DNA of 64,000 nucleotides. Source: Palleniella muris (GTDB lineage Bacteria; Bacteroidota; Bacteroidia; Bacteroidales; Bacteroidaceae). Positions 8,390-16,624 of this stretch are shown piece after piece (position 1 is the stretch's first letter; every line of letters begins with the position of its first letter). The stretch lies in assembly GCF_004792655.1 (NCBI RefSeq), contig NZ_SRZC01000012.1, positions 1-64,000 on the forward strand. The letters are read 5' to 3'. The position numbers and the translations under genes were made by a program. The notes beneath the pieces are model-generated. The model ran no database searches. It saw only the letters and a list, made by a program, of their open reading frames with translations, and was not told the origin of the DNA.

Positions 8390-9697
8390 ATGGATTACAG
8401 ACAAAAAGCTAATAGAGGTGAATATATACCCGCTTTCTTTGAAATGTATCTAAAGATTGATGGAGAAATTGATTTGAACAAGCTTTCGGAAAGAGACTTT
8501 TCTCTTTTCTTTCATGAATATATCCATTTTTTACAAGATATAACTACCACCTATGGACTAACCACATGCTACGCCTATGGAGAGTATGTTCAAAGTGTGG
8601 TCAATGATATATATGCAAAAGGTAAACAAGCCTTTGAAGTTCCGTATATATATGATGATAACAAAGATAATATCAGACTTAATGAACAGGTTCAAGATGT
8701 TACATTGGGAGACTGGGATACCAATATAAAAACCTTGGACAATGTAAGGGTTTCTGTAGAGAATTTTGAATTGAAATTCGGAAAAGAACAAAACTTACCA
8801 AGTATCCCGGCCGTTTGTATTCAAGCAAATGAAGATGATATAATATCTTTTGGCGCATCGGCAATAAAAGAGAGCATTGCCTATATAATGGAAAGACATT
8901 GTTGTAGAGAATATGAAGAATCTGATGATTTTCCATATTCTTCAGCGGAAAAAGTTGCAAGTGCCATATTCCCTGAGTTTGGGCAAAGGATATTAAATGT
9001 ATTAGCATTGGCTGATTGCTCATTGATGTTTTCTAATCCTGGTCACGTTTTTGTTGATATGCTGTATCAGTTTAGAGATAAAAAATACAATCCAGAAAAG
9101 GCTCAAGATATATATTCTCAATTAGGAAACGCCAAGGTTAATACAGACATTAAACTATTTGATTTTTTTGAAGGTATTGCTAATGAGGCAAGAAAAAAAC
9201 TGAAATCCTATTATAGGGTTCCTGAACATCCGGAATTACACGAAGCATATCAGGGATGGGTTGATACAGTTATTGATAAAGCATTGTATTTACGAAAACA
9301 TAATCCATCATATTTATTAGATATTATTGCTGATTCACCTGCTTCAACCAGTGGATTATTTACTCAGATAGTAAATGATTTAGGTACTCCCATGATGAAG
9401 AATAAGCAGAAAGATTACTATACCGTTAAACCACAAGGGATAGCTGGTTGGAATGTGGAAGTTTTGAAATCTGTGCATCAAATATACAAGATCCTCCATG
9501 ATGGGAATTTTCAATGTTCATTATATCCCTGGTGTGTACGAAGTTTCAATGAGCACCCTGAAGAAGGATTAAACCCAACAGAAGATAAATGTCTTCATAC
9601 GCCATGGGTAAGAGCAAGTGAAGCTGAATTGTGTCCGCTTGGACTATTATGGAAAAACTGGAATTTAGCATCTTATTATCCGCAAAAGAAACAGTGA
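8390..9697 (+). CDS. Hypothetical HExxH protein (zincin-like)
   Basis: A 435-residue soluble protein, AT-rich compared with its neighbours. SLFFHEYIHFLQD contains an HExxH motif (H42, E43, H46) set in a hydrophobic helix, as in zinc metallopeptidases. A conserved-looking IKESIAYIMERH further on could supply the third ligand. No signal peptide is present, so it would act in the cytoplasm. I do not recognise a named family. It follows the recombinase-like gene by 69 bp on the same strand and may be cargo. Confidence 0.6.
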   Translation: MDYRQKANRGEYIPAFFEMYLKIDGEIDLNKLSERDFSLFFHEYIHFLQDITTTYGLTTCYAYGEYVQSVVNDIYAKGKQAFEVPYIYDDNKDNIRLNEQVQDVTLGDWDTNIKTLDNVRVSVENFELKFGKEQNLPSIPAVCIQANEDDIISFGASAIKESIAYIMERHCCREYEESDDFPYSSAEKVASAIFPEFGQRILNVLALADCSLMFSNPGHVFVDMLYQFRDKKYNPEKAQDIYSQLGNAKVNTDIKLFDFFEGIANEARKKLKSYYRVPEHPELHEAYQGWVDTVIDKALYLRKHNPSYLLDIIADSPASTSGLFTQIVNDLGTPMMKNKQKDYYTVKPQGIAGWNVEVLKSVHQIYKILHDGNFQCSLYPWCVRSFNEHPEEGLNPTEDKCLHTPWVRASEAELCPLGLLWKNWNLASYYPQKKQ

Positions 9698-9740
9698 TAT
9701 AAAATGCTCTTATAAGTGGTATCATCAATCTGTAGCATAT

Positions 9741-9776
9741 AAGGCGGTGGGACATCCTCGGACATCTCACCGCCTT
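9741..9776. terminator. Bidirectional terminator between convergent genes
   Basis: AAGGCGGTG (9741-9749) pairs with CACCGCCTT (9768-9776). It lies between the ends of the plus-strand HExxH gene and the minus-strand 125-residue gene. Confidence 0.7.
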
Positions 9777-9793
9777 GTATTTGTCATAAGCCA

Positions 9794-10171
9794 TTAACCC
9801 GTCACGAGCTTCATCAGTTGGATGTTACAAAACTTATCGTATTCTTCTTGATTGTCTCCACGCTCGATATGGCGGTCAATCAGTTCTCCAAGTTCGTCAA
9901 AGCAGACTTCATCGCTGACAAGTCTCGTCTCGGTATCATTTGTGAGATAGACCTCGTAATAGTCGCTTCCGTTCAGGGCTATTACTACAAACCCCTTGAA
10001 CAATCTTCCATTGACTTTAAGTTTCAATGCCGGCATGTCCTTGAACTCTGTGGCATATAAACCACTTATGCCCCATGACATAAGAACAGAAGTCCGGGTC
10101 ATGCCAAATAGTTGTTGCTTTGCCGTTTCAGCAACAGACATCACATAATCTTTTTCCATATAGACGCTCAT
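9794..10171 (-). CDS. Small hypothetical protein of the leading-region type
   Basis: A 125-residue acidic protein (MSVYMEKDYVMSVAETAKQ...) with no motif that I recognise. It is a single-gene transcription unit, with a terminator 18 bp after its stop and one of the twelve promoter-bearing hairpins (10224-10435) upstream. Its own dedicated hairpin is good evidence that it is a real gene. Confidence 0.65.
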   Translation of the reverse strand: MSVYMEKDYVMSVAETAKQQLFGMTRTSVLMSWGISGLYATEFKDMPALKLKVNGRLFKGFVVIALNGSDYYEVYLTNDTETRLVSDEVCFDELGELIDRHIERGDNQEEYDKFCNIQLMKLVTG

Positions 10172-10223
10172 GTTTAAGTGTTTATGAATAATTTTTATTT
10201 CCCCTCACATCAGGAGCTTCGTT

Positions 10224-10435
10224 CCGTCCGGTCGGGATTTGATTTTTACTTGCGCCCATCACTGCGAAGACAGGAGAATATGCACAAGAAATCCGGACTT
10301 TATTTTATGGAACACCCGATTTGGCTACAAATCGAGGAAGGCTTCCGCAAAATAAAGTCTGGATAGTATGGCGGTACTTGGGCCAAATTCACCTCGCAGT
10401 AACTTTGCAAGAGAAAAACAGAGCCGACAGGACGG
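10224..10435. promoter_or_regulatory. Promoter-bearing leader hairpin, copy 1 of 12
   Basis: On the plus strand, CCGTCC/GGACGG, GTCGG/CCGAC and TTTTT/AAAAA form the outer stem, CTTGC (10249-10253) pairs with GCAAG (10407-10411), and ACTGCGA (10261-10267) pairs with TCGCAGT (10394-10400). The -7 box TAACTTTG (10400-10407) sits between the last two stems, with only its first and last bases paired. TTG at 10378-10380 is a -33 box 19 bp before it. In duplex DNA this promoter points right, away from the 10171 gene. Folded in single-stranded plus DNA it would point left into the gene. An apical stem of 16 bp (10290-10305 with 10348-10363) caps the structure. Confidence 0.75.
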
Positions 10436-10459
10436 TTGATATGATACAACACCAGCGTG

Positions 10460-10535
10460 TATAAATGGAGGAAGCCCAAAAGGATTAGTATAAAAGTTTA
10501 TAACTGGAGGATGAATCGAGAATTAGTATAACAGG
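10460..10535. repeat. Cluster of TATAA[AC]NGG motifs
   Basis: Four related 9-mers: TATAAATGG (10460), TATAAAAGT (10489), TATAACTGG (10499) and TATAACAGG (10527). The same motif recurs in nearly every spacer between a hairpin leader and the next operon end, for example at 28695, 28738, 29908, 29935, 30463, 30487, 32040 and 33894. Confidence 0.5.
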
Positions 10536-10577
10536 AAGTGTCGCCGCCCGTTGTTGTCTGACGGTATGTTAAGCATA

Positions 10578-10607
10578 CAGGCAGGACGGATTTCTCCACC
10601 CTGCCTG
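10578..10607 (-). terminator. Terminator of the parB-like gene
   Basis: CAGGCAGG (10578-10585) pairs with CCTGCCTG (10600-10607), just beyond the stop codon at 10615. Confidence 0.65.
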
Positions 10608-10614
10608 TTGCTCA

Positions 10615-12327
10615 TTATGCCGCAGCTTCTTCCGGCTTCGCATCTTCGGAGGATGCCTCTGCTGCATCGTCATTTTCGTCCGTTGGCTTTTCCTTAGCCA
10701 CGATAGCGGCTTTCCTTTCCTCAATGCGTTGGTGTCGCTTCTCATAGATTTGGTTATAGCCGTCCTCAATTTCAGCAAGTTCATTCGGCATGTGCTTACG
10801 TGCGAAGTCAAGCATAAGGTCTGCTGTGGCATTGTTCCTGTATGCGTCTTTGAACTGCGCTATCAGATAATCCCTGCGGATAACAGCCTTTGTCTTTGCC
10901 GTCAGATTGGCGATGATGTTCATCTTGTCCTCGTCATTGAGGTATGGGGAGTGTTCTTCGGATATACCTAACAGGGCAAAGTTCTCTCTCCGTAGGCTTG
11001 ACAGCAAAAAGAAATAAACCATTCTGTCCTCGTCCGCTCCGAACTTGGCTTCTGCCACATCTATGTTAAGGATTTGCTTCTTGGTGTCCTCGATAGTCTT
11101 TTCAAGGGCGATTTCCTTGTTTCGCTTGTCCTGTTTCTCCAACTTTTCCACAGGAGAAAGTGGCTGTCCTTGTGTCGTATCGTCTGCGGTGTTGTTCTTC
11201 TTTACATAGCACAGCGTTATGTTGTTGCTTCCTATTTTCACGTAGAGCGATATTTCGCCGTTCTCGCTTTGGCGGTGTATTTCAGCGCATCTTTCCCTAT
11301 AGTCGCTCTGTTCCTGCTCGTAATCACTGCATGCCGTTTCATAGGCTTCCTCGTTGTCGTAGTCCTCTTTTTCAGGTGCTTCGGGCTGTCGGGGATAAGC
11401 CGTACCGTATGGCATGGCACTCTCCACCTCATGTCCCATAGCCATAAGACGCTCCACAGCGATAAGGTTGTAGTCATAGTCGGTATGTCCGAGCGTTGCG
11501 GTGGGGTTCTCCGCCAATACCTGCAGGGTTTTTTCCACAAGGTACGATGCGTTCATTTCGGCAAGGCATGTGCGATTTGCACATTTTCCACAACCCTCAC
11601 AGAAAAGCGACATGTTGTTTGTGTTGTGGGGGCATGACAGGCACAGGGTCTTGTCAAAAGAATAACGGTCAAGGTCTGCGGTGTACTGCCGTTCAATGCT
11701 CCTTGCGATTTCAGAGGCTTTCTGCCCTCGCCAACTGCTATATGTCACATCTTCTTTCAGGTGCTGTTCGTACACCTCACGCTGTATGTCCTCACCGTAA
11801 CGGCAGATTTCGCTTGCCACGCTGACCGTGATTTCGTCCGTTTCCAACAAGGCGGCGATTTCGGGAATAAGCGATGCGAATTTCAGTCTTGTACGGATAT
11901 AAGCCTCACTCTTGCCGAACTGCACAGCAAGGGAAGAAAGGTCGTGCCGTCCGCTTTCCATGAGCCGTTGGTAGGCATTGGCTTCTTCCATGGGTGTCAC
12001 ATCTTTGCGCTGGAGGTTCTCGGTAATGGCGATTTCCTCGGCTTCTTCATCGGAAAGGTCATTGATTATGGCAGGGATTTCCTGCATGCCGACAATCGTT
12101 GCAGCACGGTATCTGCGCTCACCGAACACAAGTTCATAGTCGTTGCTGTCTGCTATGGGGCGCACGGTGACAGGCTGTAGTATTCCTTGCTGACGAATAC
12201 TTTCTGCGAGTTCGTTCAAACTCACTTCATCAAAGTGCTTGCGTGGGTTGAAACCATTAGGACGGATTGCAGAGATTGCAACCATTGTGATGTCCTTTAC
12301 TGCTGTCTGATTTAATGTTGCTTCCAT
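10615..12327 (-). CDS. ParB/Spo0J-like partition protein
   Basis: The ATG at 12327 gives 570 residues; longer versions would read into the leader hairpin. The ParB N-terminal nuclease-like domain is clear: NPRKHFDEVSLNELAESIRQ, then GERRYRA at 69-75 (the CTP/arginine motif) and ITENLQRKD at 101-109. A helix-turn-helix follows (DLSSLAVQFGKSEAYIRTRL). A cysteine cluster at 229-254 (C229, C232, C243, C246, C249, C254) may bind zinc. The C-terminal half is acidic, ending in EDAKPEEAAA, and is longer than in chromosomal ParB. No parA is present nearby. Orphan ParB-like proteins are common in leading regions of conjugative elements, and the role here is inferred. Confidence 0.85.
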   Translation of the reverse strand: MEATLNQTAVKDITMVAISAIRPNGFNPRKHFDEVSLNELAESIRQQGILQPVTVRPIADSNDYELVFGERRYRAATIVGMQEIPAIINDLSDEEAEEIAITENLQRKDVTPMEEANAYQRLMESGRHDLSSLAVQFGKSEAYIRTRLKFASLIPEIAALLETDEITVSVASEICRYGEDIQREVYEQHLKEDVTYSSWRGQKASEIARSIERQYTADLDRYSFDKTLCLSCPHNTNNMSLFCEGCGKCANRTCLAEMNASYLVEKTLQVLAENPTATLGHTDYDYNLIAVERLMAMGHEVESAMPYGTAYPRQPEAPEKEDYDNEEAYETACSDYEQEQSDYRERCAEIHRQSENGEISLYVKIGSNNITLCYVKKNNTADDTTQGQPLSPVEKLEKQDKRNKEIALEKTIEDTKKQILNIDVAEAKFGADEDRMVYFFLLSSLRRENFALLGISEEHSPYLNDEDKMNIIANLTAKTKAVIRRDYLIAQFKDAYRNNATADLMLDFARKHMPNELAEIEDGYNQIYEKRHQRIEERKAAIVAKEKPTDENDDAAEASSEDAKPEEAAA

Positions 12328-12388
12328 TTTTTTGAATTTATGGGTTATTATTGAATGTTTATTTTCCCCTTTCTTCAGTCCCTTTTTC

Positions 12389-12560
12389 CCGGAACCGCTT
12401 TGGAGTTTTACAGATGCAACACACGGCTGTCTTATCAGCTTCATACGACGGCTTTTCTTGCCAAATACTCTCCACTGGAGGAAGATTTTGCAAGAAATGC
12501 ACTTCAAGCCGCCGGATCAAGCGGGACGGCCGAACTTCGCATCTGATAAAACCAAACCGG
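12389..12560. promoter_or_regulatory. Promoter-bearing leader hairpin, copy 2 of 12 (parB-like gene)
   Basis: CAGATGC (12411-12417) pairs with GCATCTG (12539-12545), and GGCTGTC (12425-12431) with GACGGCC (12525-12531) using one G-T pair. The -7-like GAACTTCG (12532-12539) lies opposite unpaired AACACAC. The apical part has TTCTTGC/GCAAGAA (12455-12461, 12490-12496) enclosing AAATACTCTCC/GGAGGAAGATTT. No clear -33 TTG is visible in this copy. Confidence 0.7.
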
Positions 12561-12758
12561 TGACGAAGGGAAAGAACCAGGGCAAGACCAGAGAATGTGA
12601 ATGATATAAGCAGGAGAACACCGAGAGGTTGTAAACAAGGTAAATGCGGTAAAACAGGTTAAGACGACCTGCATGACCGGCCGGGATATAAGAGGGCAGC
12701 CTTGCGCTTTCCGTGAAGAGGTTTATTCCCTCTCCACGGACGGACAATCCTTAGTGTG

Positions 12759-13274
12759 TCATCCCGACAAATGGTCATACAAGTTAAGGACAGGAATGTT
12801 CATGACTCCAGCCTTGTTGCAGGTATAGTATGTGCCACCACGACGTCGCCCGTCATAGTAGGCAACAATACGGCTCGCATGTTTGAGCATGAAATCATTT
12901 CGCACAAGCAAACAGCCTTTGTAATACACCTCGCTCAGTAATATGTGAAAATCCGCCTGTTGTAAAATGGCATGGTAGCGTTGGCGGTCACTCCAATTCC
13001 ACATCCCGCACTGGTCGCGGAATGGTATAACGGCTGTAAGCGTGATGTCGTTGAAATCCGCTTTTGCCTGCAGCACACATTCTGCCGCCATAAGGTCGAA
13101 GCCCAATGCCATGCCGCACATATAATTGGTGATACCTTCTCCGTGCCAATCTCTGATAAGCTCCGTCAAGGCAGCCTTTACGTTTGCCGTTCCTCCATGG
13201 GGAAATGAGCGGTGTCCCGTAAAGGCTGCGGAACACCGCCTGTTAATGGCAGTTGGATTTATGTTATTTCCCAT
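12759..13274 (-). CDS. SLOG-superfamily (YpsA/DUF1273-like) nucleotide-binding protein
   Basis: The 171-residue product from ATG 13274 begins MGNNINPTAINRRCSAAFTGHRSFP. The AFTGHR loop, the GITNYMCGMALGFDLMAAE segment and the VIPFRDQC strand are characteristic of DUF1273/YpsA proteins, a SLOG Rossmann-fold group thought to bind nucleotide-derived ligands. The start overlaps the end of the phosphoribosyltransferase gene by 11 bp, so the two are translationally linked. The pairing suggests joint action on a nucleotide or nucleoside, possibly as an anti-defence function. The reaction is unknown. Confidence 0.75.
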   Translation of the reverse strand: MGNNINPTAINRRCSAAFTGHRSFPHGGTANVKAALTELIRDWHGEGITNYMCGMALGFDLMAAECVLQAKADFNDITLTAVIPFRDQCGMWNWSDRQRYHAILQQADFHILLSEVYYKGCLLVRNDFMLKHASRIVAYYDGRRRGGTYYTCNKAGVMNIPVLNLYDHLSG

Positions 13275-13836
13275 ATCGGTAATGTGTGCGTCCAAGGAAG
13301 ATGCCGCCCAATACGTTTGCCCCGAACACTTCAAGTTGGTTGGCGAACAATGCGTAACTCATGCCGGTGGTGATGATGTCATCCATGACCACGACATCCT
13401 TTCCGTAGAAATAATCATCATCAAACTCTATCACTTGAGCCATGCGGACAGTCTTGTCGTGGCGGTGCTCATGCACTGCAAGTCTGTCACACGATATTCT
13501 CACGTGCGGAAAGCCGTTGCGGATGCCTGTCATTTCGTTGACCCTCTCACAGAACTTTCGGTAGCGGTTTTCGTTCTGCTCCTGCGTGCTTGCAGGAACA
13601 CAGACAAATACGATGTCTTTGGCTCTACCTCCATACTCCTTGTTTATGTAGTCGGAAGTCATTCGTGCCACTTTCTCACATGCTCCGTCTTCCGCATCCT
13701 TGAACGCCCAGACCAATTTGCGTGCTTCCACAGCGTCCTCGCCCACGTTCTTTATGCGCACGGGGAAGTATTTAAGGAAGAACGTAGTCTTTTTCTCCAG
13801 CTGTCTCTTGACTTTTTCATCAGTTACCTTTGCCAT
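13264..13836 (-). CDS. Phosphoribosyltransferase-fold protein
   Basis: A 190-residue protein with the PRPP-binding loop VVVMDDIITTGMS at residues 148-160 (hydrophobic strand, two Asp, then TTG) preceded by a flexible region rich in His and Arg. The arrangement resembles ComF-type and other type I phosphoribosyltransferases, but the N-terminal half is not one I can assign to a specific base. It is first in a two-gene operon with the SLOG gene and is preceded by a promoter-bearing hairpin (13899-14051). Confidence 0.8.
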   Translation of the reverse strand: MAKVTDEKVKRQLEKKTTFFLKYFPVRIKNVGEDAVEARKLVWAFKDAEDGACEKVARMTSDYINKEYGGRAKDIVFVCVPASTQEQNENRYRKFCERVNEMTGIRNGFPHVRISCDRLAVHEHRHDKTVRMAQVIEFDDDYFYGKDVVVMDDIITTGMSYALFANQLEVFGANVLGGIFLGRTHYRYGK

Positions 13837-13898
13837 AATATGATATGTTTAATTTTTGTCATTTCCCTTTTTTCGGAAGCTGTCCGGCTTGCCGCGAG

Positions 13899-14051
13899 GG
13901 ATTTTTCTGCCGGCAAAGGGGCATGGCGGCAAAAAGGCAAATCAAGGATGAGAAATACGCTCCATGCAAATGGAGGAAGATTTCCCATAAGGCTTGCCGT
14001 CCGGGATTTGCCGTTTGACAAAGCCTGCCGCTACCTTTGCAGAAATAATCC
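13899..14051. promoter_or_regulatory. Promoter-bearing leader hairpin, copy 3 of 12 (PRTase-SLOG operon)
   Basis: GGATT plus TTTCTGC on the left pair with GCAGAAA plus AATCC on the right. Further in, GCGGCA pairs with TGCCGC, and GGCAAATC (13937-13944) with GATTTGCC. The -7 box TACCTTTG is at 14032-14039 and the -33 TTG at 14008-14010, 21 bp apart. Small unpaired insertions lie opposite the -7 box. The apical module is GAAATACGCTCCAT/ATGGAGGAAGATTTC (13952-13984). Confidence 0.7.
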
Positions 14052-14179
14052 GTAGAGGTAAGGCGGTATGTATGAAATCATGGCAGAGAACTATAACTGG
14101 CAGGTACGACGGATAAAACCGGAAGATAAAACAGGTATGGACTGTTACGCATTAAAAAGGGGTTGCGCTTCAGCGTTAT

Positions 14180-14221
14180 AAAAAAGCAGGCTCCCTTTGC
14201 CTCGGTGGGGAAGGCAAAGGG
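14180..14221 (-). terminator. Terminator of the five-gene operon
   Basis: CCCTTTGCC (14193-14201) pairs with GGCAAAGGG (14213-14221). On the minus strand it is followed by a run of T (complement of 14178-14184), 8 bp after the stop at 14229. Confidence 0.65.
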
Positions 14222-14228
14222 AAAAAGG

Positions 14229-14702
14229 TCAAAGTTGGTAATTGCGGATAAGCAGGGCGATATTATCTCCTTCGGCGATAACACCCTTTATGTCGAAATG
14301 CCGTTGCAGTTTCTCAAGGTCACAGAGCCACAGCATACCGCCGCCGATGTTGCACCGTACCGTGTCAAACTCGGTACGGTCAACCAAAGAGTCACACTCC
14401 ATTATCTCATCGACAATATCCTTTATCTCAATCAGCGTGAGGTTTTTCCTGACGTTTTCGGAATTGTCGGGCAACAACATATTGGCGATGATGATATTGT
14501 CATTGTTTCTGCGGAGCGATAAGACAGGTGCTTTCTCCACAACCTTGTCGCCGTCGAAGTCAAAGACAGATATGTGGGCGGCTTCAGACTGACCGCTTAA
14601 GATTCTTCGTGTCGCCTCGTTCTCCATAGCGTGTATGCTTCCGCTGTCTATAATTTCGCCGTCAACAAACAGCCCGAATGTCGCAAAATTCTTTACTTTC
14701 AT
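14229..14702 (-). CDS. Hypothetical protein, last gene of a five-gene operon
   Basis: A 157-residue acidic soluble protein (MKVKNFATFGLFVDGEIIDSG...). No family recognised. It is 37 bp behind the next gene and ends at a terminator. Leader copy 4 appears to drive all five genes from 15966 to 14229. Confidence 0.6.
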   Translation of the reverse strand: MKVKNFATFGLFVDGEIIDSGSIHAMENEATRRILSGQSEAAHISVFDFDGDKVVEKAPVLSLRRNNDNIIIANMLLPDNSENVRKNLTLIEIKDIVDEIMECDSLVDRTEFDTVRCNIGGGMLWLCDLEKLQRHFDIKGVIAEGDNIALLIRNYQL

Positions 14703-14739
14703 ATATCCATGATTTTAAGTTATATACAGGGGCGGTCAT

Positions 14740-15021
14740 TTACCAACCCCATTCTGTTATCTCCAGTTCGTCACCGTCTTTCATTTCGTCTATCGGGTCG
14801 CAGATGAAAGTGCCGAAGAAGTTTACAACCACGCACCCCCTTTTTAGCGATGCGGGTTCTGAGCCATCATCGTCACTGTGACGTATCTGATACCACTGCT
14901 TCCCTTTTGGCAGGGTATCGACTGTTATTCTGAGGTCGATAAACTCGCCCTCTACTGAAATACCGTTCTCAAGCACCAGCGACATGGATGTCTTGTGTTC
15001 CTTGTTGTAATCGAATGTCAT
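14740..15021 (-). CDS. Hypothetical small protein
   Basis: A 93-residue, mostly beta-like protein ending in DELEITEWGW, without motif or signal peptide. It is in the middle of the minus-strand operon with gaps of 22 and 37 bp. Confidence 0.6.
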   Translation of the reverse strand: MTFDYNKEHKTSMSLVLENGISVEGEFIDLRITVDTLPKGKQWYQIRHSDDDGSEPASLKRGCVVVNFFGTFICDPIDEMKDGDELEITEWGW

Positions 15022-15043
15022 AATACTTTTTGTTTGATGGTTA

Positions 15044-15439
15044 TCACTTGTTGAACCGTTTTACAGGCGGCTTGTCCCAATCTGTTTCGTCATACTCATA
15101 GGTCGTATCCTCGTCCTCATACTCGTATTCATCGTATGATATGCGAATAGTCCGGGGAGTATAAAAATGTCTGAAAGCATAGATGATGCTTTCCGTTAGA
15201 GCCTTTCCTACTGTGCTGATAAAATGCAGTTCAAGCGTCCAATAGTCGAAACTGAAATCTGCGAGTTCTCCACCATATCTGTCATCTGTTTTGTACAGTG
15301 TCACAGAAACATAGCCTCTTGTACCGCTTTGCAGTTCCACAAGATGCCCGTAATAGGTAAAACTGTCATTATTTGATTGACCGGACTTGGTTATCCGGTC
15401 AATCAGTCTGTAGATGTAGTTGTATTTTGGCTTTTTCAT
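15044..15439 (-). CDS. Hypothetical protein
   Basis: From ATG 15439 the product is 131 residues with a very acidic, tyrosine-rich C-terminal stretch (YDEYEYEDEDTTYEYDETD). Its start overlaps the stop of the preceding gene by four bases (ATGA), which indicates coupled translation and supports this start over the one at 15505. Confidence 0.6.
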   Translation of the reverse strand: MKKPKYNYIYRLIDRITKSGQSNNDSFTYYGHLVELQSGTRGYVSVTLYKTDDRYGGELADFSFDYWTLELHFISTVGKALTESIIYAFRHFYTPRTIRISYDEYEYEDEDTTYEYDETDWDKPPVKRFNK

Positions 15440-15687
15440 AGCAGTGTCATTTCTTCGACTGTCACCGTATAGCCGTAACCGTCCTCTGTCCTCCATTCCT
15501 TGCACCGTGGCAGGTCTATCAGAGTGCTACCGTGTTGCACGTTGAAGTTTTCTTGGCAATCAGCGATTTCATCTTCAAATGCTTTCATCGCATCGTCAAG
15601 TGAACGATATGGGGCGTGTCCGTCAGAAACGCTGTCCTGCATTTCAATGAGGGTTGTAAGTAGATAGAATGTCTGTTCCATATCCAT
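15436..15687 (-). CDS. Hypothetical small protein
   Basis: An 83-residue acidic protein (MDMEQTFYLLTTLIEMQ...). It overlaps the following gene by four bases and lies 6 bp after the first gene of the operon. No family recognised. Confidence 0.6.
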   Translation of the reverse strand: MDMEQTFYLLTTLIEMQDSVSDGHAPYRSLDDAMKAFEDEIADCQENFNVQHGSTLIDLPRCKEWRTEDGYGYTVTVEEMTLL

Positions 15688-15693
15688 AAGATT

Positions 15694-15966
15694 TTATACG
15701 AACGGAATGTGCCGTCCATGTTTGTTTAAGTATTCAAGCATCTCCTTGGCTTCAAGATGTGACGCCATGTTGCGGTCATCGTGTCCTGTCTTATCGTCAG
15801 CGATAACCTTAATGCACTCCTTTATGAGCCGCCAAAGCGACTGCTGTAACGTGCGGTGCATTGTCGGGATAACTGCTGCAAACAGTTTGGGGCTGAAGCT
15901 GAAGGAGTTTAGAGCCATTTCCACCTGTTTTGCAAGTTCCTGTTCCTTGTTGGGTCTGTTGTCCAT
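15694..15966 (-). CDS. Hypothetical small protein, first gene of a five-gene operon
   Basis: A 90-residue helical protein (MDNRPNKEQELAKQVEMALN...). It has no known motif. It starts about 60 bp from the left arm of leader hairpin copy 4. Confidence 0.6.
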   Translation of the reverse strand: MDNRPNKEQELAKQVEMALNSFSFSPKLFAAVIPTMHRTLQQSLWRLIKECIKVIADDKTGHDDRNMASHLEAKEMLEYLNKHGRHIPFV

Positions 15967-16026
15967 AACTGATATTTTTTAAGTTTACTTTTCCCTTTCT
16001 TCCGGTGTGTTCCGGACTTAGAGGAA

Positions 16027-16169
16027 TTTTTTACTGCAAACACGAAGCTAACGGCAGGCATAAAGGCAAGGCTGACACGAAAATACGCTCCGCAGGAGGA
16101 AGATTTTCGGAAGTCACCGACAGGTATGGCCTTGACGGTTGCCGGACGGACTTAACTTCGCGGTAAAAC
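16027..16169. promoter_or_regulatory. Promoter-bearing leader hairpin, copy 4 of 12
   Basis: TTTTAC (left) pairs with GTAAAA (16163-16168), and GAAGCTAA (left) with the -7 side TTAACTTC. An unpaired AAACAC lies by the bubble. The -7 box TAACTTCG is at 16153-16160 and the -33 TTG at 16132-16134 (18 bp apart). CAAGGC pairs with GCCTTG at the -33 box. The apical module CGAAAATACGCTCC/GGAGGAAGATTTTCG spans 16078-16109. Confidence 0.7.
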
Positions 16170-16356
16170 AATCATCTGAGGCCGGCCAACCGAACGAACA
16201 CAAAAAAGACAATATAGAAGAGGTGTTTCAGAACATAGCGTGTTCTGATTTCATATAACTGGATTTTGGGGAGTGCGAGAATACGATGTGAGGCAAAATC
16301 TTACAGCCCAAACGCAGAAAGCCATTAAATTATAAGAGATTGCCGCAAAAAATGAG
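16170..16356. other. Spacer between the leading operon and the cargo block
   Basis: No gene. It contains a TATAACTGG motif near 16255 and a GAACA...TGTTC inverted repeat. This is where the minus-strand operons give way to the plus-strand cargo genes. Confidence 0.4.
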
Positions 16357-16364
16357 TAACTTTG
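16357..16364 (+). promoter_or_regulatory. -7 box of the cargo block
   Basis: TAACTTTG on the plus strand, about 260 bp before the DUF3795 gene. The leader in between contains a large stem-loop (16440-16536). A -33 box at ideal spacing is not evident. Confidence 0.5.
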
Positions 16365-16439
16365 CACCCGGATAGAGGCAACTCTTGTCCGAAACATACG
16401 AAAAGATAAGAAGCGTTATGCTCATCAAGTATTTGGAAA

Positions 16440-16536
16440 CGTAGGAAATTTTCAAATTGCATACTAAGATGGCATGGTGGTTCTCACGCTATAGCGTGGG
16501 CTGCTATTACTACATCTGTATGCAAGGTTTCCTACG
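16440..16536 (+). ncRNA. Structured leader or small RNA candidate
   Basis: Nested inverted repeats: CGTAGGAAA (16440-16448) with TTTCCTACG (16528-16536), TTGCATAC (16457-16464) with GTATGCAA (16518-16525), and the palindrome CACGCTATAGCGTG (16485-16498) at the tip. It lies between a -7 box and the DUF3795 gene. It could be a regulatory 5' leader, and I do not recognise a described riboswitch class. Confidence 0.45.
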
Positions 16537-16624
16537 ACCTCCAAATTAGAAGTGGTATTGCGGTCCGCGCTTTTGCATTTAATAATCAGCCTTATTGGAC
16601 TATGGGGCGCACATGTGAATAGTA

